Assembly (NCBI GenBank): GCA_009885285.1
Contig: VFKX01000052.1
Location: 1 to 40,001, forward strand
Source: Candidatus Falkowiibacteriota bacterium
GTDB lineage: Bacteria; Patescibacteriota; Patescibacteriia; Patescibacteriales; UBA12465
Direction of reading: 5' to 3'
Length of the DNA: 40,001 bases
Within the stretch, counting starts at the first letter, position 1. The number at the start of each line of letters is the position of its first letter. Of this stretch, positions 35,374-40,001 are shown piece after piece. The notes beneath the pieces were generated by a model. That model was not told where the DNA came from. It saw nothing but the letters and a program-made list of their open reading frames with translations, and did not search any database. The position numbers and the translations under genes were made by a program.

Positions 35374-37653
35374 TTACTTAACCGCTTTCGTCGTGGTTGG
35401 CTTTAAATTTATACTAGACAGATATGCTTCCCAGCCGGCAGACAAAGCCGGATCTAGGCTAATTGCTTTTTCTGCGGAAATCTGTGCCTTTTCTGGATTA
35501 CCGGAGATATTCTGCAGCTTGGCTAAATTGAACCAAATTTGAGCATCGGTATCATAAATCGTCGCTAAACGTTCTGCCGCTTTCAAAGCATTGGGATAAT
35601 CAAGCTTAGTCGCAAAGTAATTAATTACTTGCACTAACAACTGCCCGGAATTAACCTGATCCAACCCGTCGAGTTCCGCGCATTTTGTCATCGGCGCAAT
35701 CATGTCCTTTTCAGTAACATTAGTTTTCGGCTGATCTTTTAAGAAAAGATAGAACTGAGCTAAGCGACAATAGCCTTCTGGATATTCAGGATTAAGGCTA
35801 ATGGAGTAATTAACGGTTTCAATAGCTTCCTTCTGCTGACCGCGGGCCAGCAACATCTGCGCTTTAACCAGATAAATTGGAGCCCTGCCTGGACTGGATA
35901 AAATAGACTGTTCCATAGCTTCTAAGGCCGCCGCCGAATACTGATTGAACTTAGTCAGGTCTTTATAATAATAGCGGGCTGCCGTATCAAAAATCTGAGC
36001 TAATTGCATCTGAGTAAGACTGTCGAGCGGGCTTTCATCAACATTTTTCTGGGCCAAGGAAATGACATATTCAAGAATATCTTGAGCCTCTTTATCAGAA
36101 AGACCCTTCAAAAGTTCAGGATTCATTGTCACTAAGTTGACTAGAGTGGCTCGGCCGTCACGATCAAGGGGGGTGTCAGTCAAAGCTTCGCGATATTTCA
36201 TCACGCCGCCTTTTAATTCACCCTGAGCAACGTAGCTATAGCCGACGATAACGCCTCGGAACATCCGCCAAGGCTTTAAGTTGGCCTGATTGGTGAAGAT
36301 ATAGGCGGCCAGGAGCATCAAAATCATCACTACCCATTCCCAGTCCCTATCCATCGTAAGACGCTTCTTGGCGCCCTTCTCCGTCTCTTCAGTTTCTTCG
36401 ATAAAGAATAACCAATAAATAAAGCCGAGAATAATCATTAATCCGATATAGGTCACATATGAGTCAAAGACTGCCAAGTTCTGGATGAAATAAGCTGCTA
36501 GTAATGCCACAATGACTATGAGCTCTAAGTTCTGGCGAGACTTTTCATCATCCAAACCGGCCCGCATGCCATTAGCGCGGAATTTCTGCCAGAGGTAATA
36601 GAGAGCGGCCACAAAGATACTGAGATATGTGATTAACCCCACTGCGCCGGTCGTCGAGGCAATATCAATTAAATTATTATGAGCCCGATCGAAATATGTC
36701 TCAGAGCGGGTGTAATTTAAGAATTTTGAGTCGAAATGCTTATCGAAAATAACAGCATAATTACCGAAGCCGGTACCAAAGACTGGATGATTCTTAAAAT
36801 CAGCCGCCGCCCCCTTCCAGGAGACCAAACGGGTTTGAAAGGTTGCTTTTTGCGAAGTGAGATTTCGCAAGAAGCTATTCTGGAACCAAGCCTTGTCGCT
36901 CTGAGAAAAAAGAATGATAATGCCAACGACCGCCACTACGAAAGTAATAATTGATGCCCGGCGCAAATTCTTGCTCTTATGGAACAACCCCAGTAAGAAG
37001 ACTAGTAAAAGGATGCTGACAGTCAGGCCGATAATGGCGCCCGAGGTGTGACAATTCCAGAATTCAATCAACATAATAACGACCGGTACTGAGTAAAGCC
37101 AGCGCCAACCTTTCTGCTCGCTCCGCAAGAAAAGCAATAAGGCAAAAAACATGTTAAAAATCAGATAACCGCTGACATAAGCAGTATTGCCGATAGTGCT
37201 GTAAGTTTGGACTCCAAAAATACCCATTAATGACACAATGGATGCAATCACGACTGAGGTTAACATTAAAGCCTGCCATTCTTTCCAGGACCGAAATGCA
37301 GTCACCAAAATCAAATAAAAGATAAAAAAGTGCAGAATATGGAAGAAGCCTAGCATGCGCTCAGAATCGCCCCAAAAACTCAAAATCGGGTCAACGCTGA
37401 CGAGGTACGAGGCGGCAATAGCCAGAAAATACGCCAGAATACCATAGACAATCAGGTTTTTCTTCGGCCGATACTCCGGAAAGCGCATGATGAACACCAG
37501 CCAGATAACCATCAAGAACTCCATCAAAACATTAAAGGATAATTGTTTCGAAGTGATGTAAGGAAACAACAGGTCTTTAAAGACAAAAAAGACGATAAGG
37601 AGCGAAGCGATCAAGCCTCCCTGCAAGATTCGTAAATAGGTTTTCGCGGGCAT
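35374..37653 (-). CDS. O-antigen ligase/Wzy_C-type membrane protein fused to C-terminal TPR domain
   Basis: 759 aa; TM region with HPVFGTGFGNYAVIFDKHF and RAHNNLIDIASTTGAVGLITYL; C-terminal TPRs (SINPEYPEGYCRLAQFYL; AEKAISLDPALSAGWEAYL). Confidence 0.88.
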   Translation of the reverse strand: MPAKTYLRILQGGLIASLLIVFFVFKDLLFPYITSKQLSFNVLMEFLMVIWLVFIMRFPEYRPKKNLIVYGILAYFLAIAASYLVSVDPILSFWGDSERMLGFFHILHFFIFYLILVTAFRSWKEWQALMLTSVVIASIVSLMGIFGVQTYSTIGNTAYVSGYLIFNMFFALLLFLRSEQKGWRWLYSVPVVIMLIEFWNCHTSGAIIGLTVSILLLVFLLGLFHKSKNLRRASIITFVVAVVGIIILFSQSDKAWFQNSFLRNLTSQKATFQTRLVSWKGAAADFKNHPVFGTGFGNYAVIFDKHFDSKFLNYTRSETYFDRAHNNLIDIASTTGAVGLITYLSIFVAALYYLWQKFRANGMRAGLDDEKSRQNLELIVIVALLAAYFIQNLAVFDSYVTYIGLMIILGFIYWLFFIEETEETEKGAKKRLTMDRDWEWVVMILMLLAAYIFTNQANLKPWRMFRGVIVGYSYVAQGELKGGVMKYREALTDTPLDRDGRATLVNLVTMNPELLKGLSDKEAQDILEYVISLAQKNVDESPLDSLTQMQLAQIFDTAARYYYKDLTKFNQYSAAALEAMEQSILSSPGRAPIYLVKAQMLLARGQQKEAIETVNYSISLNPEYPEGYCRLAQFYLFLKDQPKTNVTEKDMIAPMTKCAELDGLDQVNSGQLLVQVINYFATKLDYPNALKAAERLATIYDTDAQIWFNLAKLQNISGNPEKAQISAEKAISLDPALSAGWEAYLSSINLKPTTTKAVK

Positions 37654-37734
37654 ATTTATTTTAGTTTATAAGCCTAAATAAATTAGGTCTAAATTAAGCT
37701 GCAGAGCGCCCTTAATAACGCTCATATTACTGGC

Positions 37735-37764
37735 ATTATAACATAACTGTCAGTAAAATGTCGA
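37735..37764 (-). promoter_or_regulatory. Putative promoter of 35374..37653
   Basis: Minus strand TCGACA, 18-bp spacer, TATAAT. Confidence 0.5.
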
Positions 37765-37806
37765 CGGCTAAACGGCAATAATAACATATTGGTTTTTAGT
37801 CAAACG

Positions 37807-38310
37807 CTATGAACATCGACTCTCCAGTTTTCTAATGCGAAAAGCATGGTTAGTTGTAAATTTATCCAGTTCATTAACTTTCTCCTCACATTTAGCTAAA
37901 CCAAGACCCTGACTCTCGATTGTCTTTAATAATGAGGCAACAGAAGTATCAATTTTAGAATCTAATCGATTGAATGACATAGATAATGAATTAGCTAATG
38001 CATCAAAGGAGGTGTCAATCTTATAATCGAGCTGATCAATTTTAAATTCGAGACTACTCTTCACATCATTAATCTTTAGCTCTAATTCCGTCATAAAGCT
38101 CCCCAACTTCTCGTCGAGCTTTTCATCTAAGTTAAATTCAAGACTAGCCTTCATGGCGCCTAGTTTCTCGTCGAGCTTTTCATCAAGCTTCTTATCAAGC
38201 TTCTTATCAAGCTTCTTATCAATATATATATCAAAGTCGTTAAAGGTCATGTCCATCAGCATGGTTGGCATAATTTTGGAATAATCCCGAAACGTGCCTG
38301 CGCAGAGCAT
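37807..38310 (-). CDS. Coiled-coil protein with tandem DKKL/DEKL repeats
   Basis: 167 aa; IDKKLDKKLDKKLDEKLDEKLGAMKASLEFNLDEKLDEKLG...; several possible Met starts, so the N-terminus is uncertain. Confidence 0.7.
   Translation of the reverse strand: MLCAGTFRDYSKIMPTMLMDMTFNDFDIYIDKKLDKKLDKKLDEKLDEKLGAMKASLEFNLDEKLDEKLGSFMTELELKINDVKSSLEFKIDQLDYKIDTSFDALANSLSMSFNRLDSKIDTSVASLLKTIESQGLGLAKCEEKVNELDKFTTNHAFRIRKLESRCS
38185..38220 (+). repeat. Three perfect 12-bp tandem repeats
   Basis: AAGCTTCTTATC x3 at 38185-38196, 38197-38208, 38209-38220, in frame inside the coiled-coil CDS. Confidence 0.95.
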
Positions 38311-38500
38311 TTCTCGAGCTTATTTAATTAATAATCAAGCCTCAAGCAGTAGCCGAAGGCACTGAAAATTATAACAACGGTTCCGAAAAGATTCAAACCG
38401 CTAATATAAAAGAAAAATGCGTCACAATATTTATGAAATAATTTTCTGACATAAAATCTACATAAAGTCTGATCTCCGTCTAATTCCCTTCGCCTAACTA

Positions 38501-38531
38501 AAAGACCGGGCATAAATGCCCGGTCTTTTAT
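38501..38531. terminator. Strong terminator downstream of the surface-protein gene
   Basis: AAAGACCGGGCAT AA ATGCCCGGTCTTT near-perfect palindrome. Confidence 0.9.
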
Positions 38532-38566
38532 TACTTACCTTTTACTAAAGGCTAAGTTTAATCTAA

Positions 38567-40001
38567 TTACTTAGATAAAACCTGAGTCATGGTGGTTAAG
38601 CCAGGAACTCTATAACCGTTAGACCAAGTGGAAGAGGTAACAGAAGCACCGTCAGACCAGACGAAGTTACCGGTACCATCAGTTGCATAGTCGGTATTTT
38701 CTTCGATCTTAGTGGTGACTGATTCGGAATTAGCACCAGAAACACTGAGGGTAGCTAAGATTTCGAAAGTCTTAGAAGTACCAGCAGAGATAACTTCGTA
38801 GGTAGAATCATTTAAGTCAACAGTGATTGTACCAGCAGTTCCTAATACAGTGGAAGAAGCGTTCTTAGTAACGCCATTTACTCTCAAAGCGTTGGTAGCC
38901 AAAGTGGCAACGTTAGCAGCGGAAGAAGTAGCATACTTCAAAACGATCTTTCTTAATGTTACGTCAGCATTGCTGTCAGCAGTTACAGTGAACTTGGAAA
39001 CCACATTATCACCAGAGGTTAACAAAGTTGAAGGTAATGCGACTAAAGCAACAGTCGGAACAGTCTTTCTAACACGGAACTTGTTTGCATCTACGTTAGT
39101 AGAAGCAGAGGTATATTCAGAACCGGAAGAGGACTTAGCCTTAACGGTGGTGAATCTTACCTTGATGTCCTTGTTAGTAGCGTTAGCGTCGTTATCGATG
39201 TTGTTCAAAGCCACCTTGACGGATAAGGTCTTGCTTTCGTTAGCATTGATCTTAACCTTGCCAGCAGTGATAGTGAACTTACCAGCACCGTTAACCGGTA
39301 CGAAAGAGTCGATCAGAGTAGCGCCATCATATAACTTGATGGAAGCGATTCTGGCATCGGCAGAAGAAGTAGCGGTTGAGGAAGCGACGTTGGTAACATT
39401 GATTTCAGACAAGTCAGCGCTGTCATTGATAGCGGTGAACTTGAACTGAGCGATTTCCTGATCAGCAGCCTTAGAAACTAAGATTGCAGCGGCAGGGGTG
39501 TTACCGCCTAATTCGACGTTCAAAGTACCAGAGGTAGCTAAAGCAAATACAGAAGTAGATGCAGTATTACCAGAGGGGACGTTTGTACCACGAGAATCCT
39601 GAGCAGTAATAGTCATCATAGTCTCGAAGCCACCTAAAGCAGAGGAATCAAAGGAACCCTTTAATTCAATAGCCTTGGTGGAATCTTTGGCGATGGTGAA
39701 GTTTAATGAAGAGAAAGTAGAACCGGTGGAACCGAAGTCGACAGTGCTGCCAACCTGGACGCCGTCTACAAAGATCTTCATGTCGCTGATATTGCCATGG
39801 TTGCTTGGGGTGGTGGAAGCATTAGCGCCTAAAGCGATAGAAGTTACCTTGATATCGTCATTAGAAGCCTTAACAGTCCATTTGCCTAAGGAAACATCGC
39901 TGCTTCCAGCCACAATCACTTTACCAGCAGAGTAACCGTCGCTTCTAACAGTAGTTAAAGCAGCAGCGGAAACAGTGCGTAAGTGGAGAAAATCATGCCG
40001 A
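38567..40001 (-). CDS. Putative surface/S-layer-like beta-domain protein, 5' end beyond the window
   Basis: Thr/Ser/Ala-rich beta protein. The ORF-track start (GTG at 39919) is internal: the frame stays open to 40001 as ...RHDFLHLRTVSAAALTTVRSDGYSAGKVIVAGSSDV. Confidence 0.75.
   Translation of the reverse strand, partial: RHDFLHLRTVSAAALTTVRSDGYSAGKVIVAGSSDVSLGKWTVKASNDDIKVTSIALGANASTTPSNHGNISDMKIFVDGVQVGSTVDFGSTGSTFSSLNFTIAKDSTKAIELKGSFDSSALGGFETMMTITAQDSRGTNVPSGNTASTSVFALATSGTLNVELGGNTPAAAILVSKAADQEIAQFKFTAINDSADLSEINVTNVASSTATSSADARIASIKLYDGATLIDSFVPVNGAGKFTITAGKVKINANESKTLSVKVALNNIDNDANATNKDIKVRFTTVKAKSSSGSEYTSASTNVDANKFRVRKTVPTVALVALPSTLLTSGDNVVSKFTVTADSNADVTLRKIVLKYATSSAANVATLATNALRVNGVTKNASSTVLGTAGTITVDLNDSTYEVISAGTSKTFEILATLSVSGANSESVTTKIEENTDYATDGTGNFVWSDGASVTSSTWSNGYRVPGLTTMTQVLSK

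Noticed and set aside
38328-38513. 61-aa minus ORF
   Set aside because: Its start lies within the strong terminator palindrome at 38501-38531 and no RBS is evident.
38823-39449. 208-aa plus ORF antisense to the surface protein
   Set aside because: Best explained by codon bias of the sense gene (few TTA/CTA/TCA codons); the sense protein is coherent and terminator-linked.
1-40001. CRISPR arrays, transposases, prophage or toxin-antitoxin/defence systems
   Set aside because: No regularly spaced repeats, no DDE/serine recombinase motifs, no phage structural genes and no recognisable defence genes in the ORF set.

Overview
The window looks chromosomal and most resembles a Candidatus Patescibacteria/CPR-type genome. 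This is inferred from gene style and content, not from a search. UGA is used as a normal stop (e.g. prmC, 10413-10415), so there is no sign of UGA recoding. Most of the window is ordinary housekeeping: tRNA-Gln(CUG), a pyrimidine-dimer glycosylase-like gene, lysS, greA, rpmE, prfA-prmC, rplY, rodA/ftsW, class I FBP aldolase, dnaE, parB-parA, tRNA-Leu(CAA), mnmA and RNase P RNA. It also holds two cell-surface glycan blocks (about 2.7-7.9 kb and 26.3-30.0 kb), an O-antigen-ligase/TPR protein, and a truncated surface (S-layer-like) protein at the right edge. I saw no CRISPR array, IS element, transposase or prophage. The observations most worth a second look are: (1) an array of small, divergent, apparently paralogous ORFs, most followed by a terminator, at 10.4-12.3 kb, with a possible outlier at 22.0 kb; (2) a compact inverted-repeat element after tRNA-Leu that ends in a perfect 20-bp copy of the tRNA 3' end; (3) back-to-back parA and tRNA-Leu promoters with overlapping -35 boxes, which predict a near-leaderless parA mRNA; (4) a 1273-aa secreted protein combining a permuted papain-like domain, two lamin-tail-like repeats and two LamG-like domains, paired with a membrane-anchored HEAT-like protein; (5) a coiled-coil protein with in-frame 12-bp tandem repeats next to the surface-protein gene. 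Family assignments come from reading motifs and were not checked by any search.
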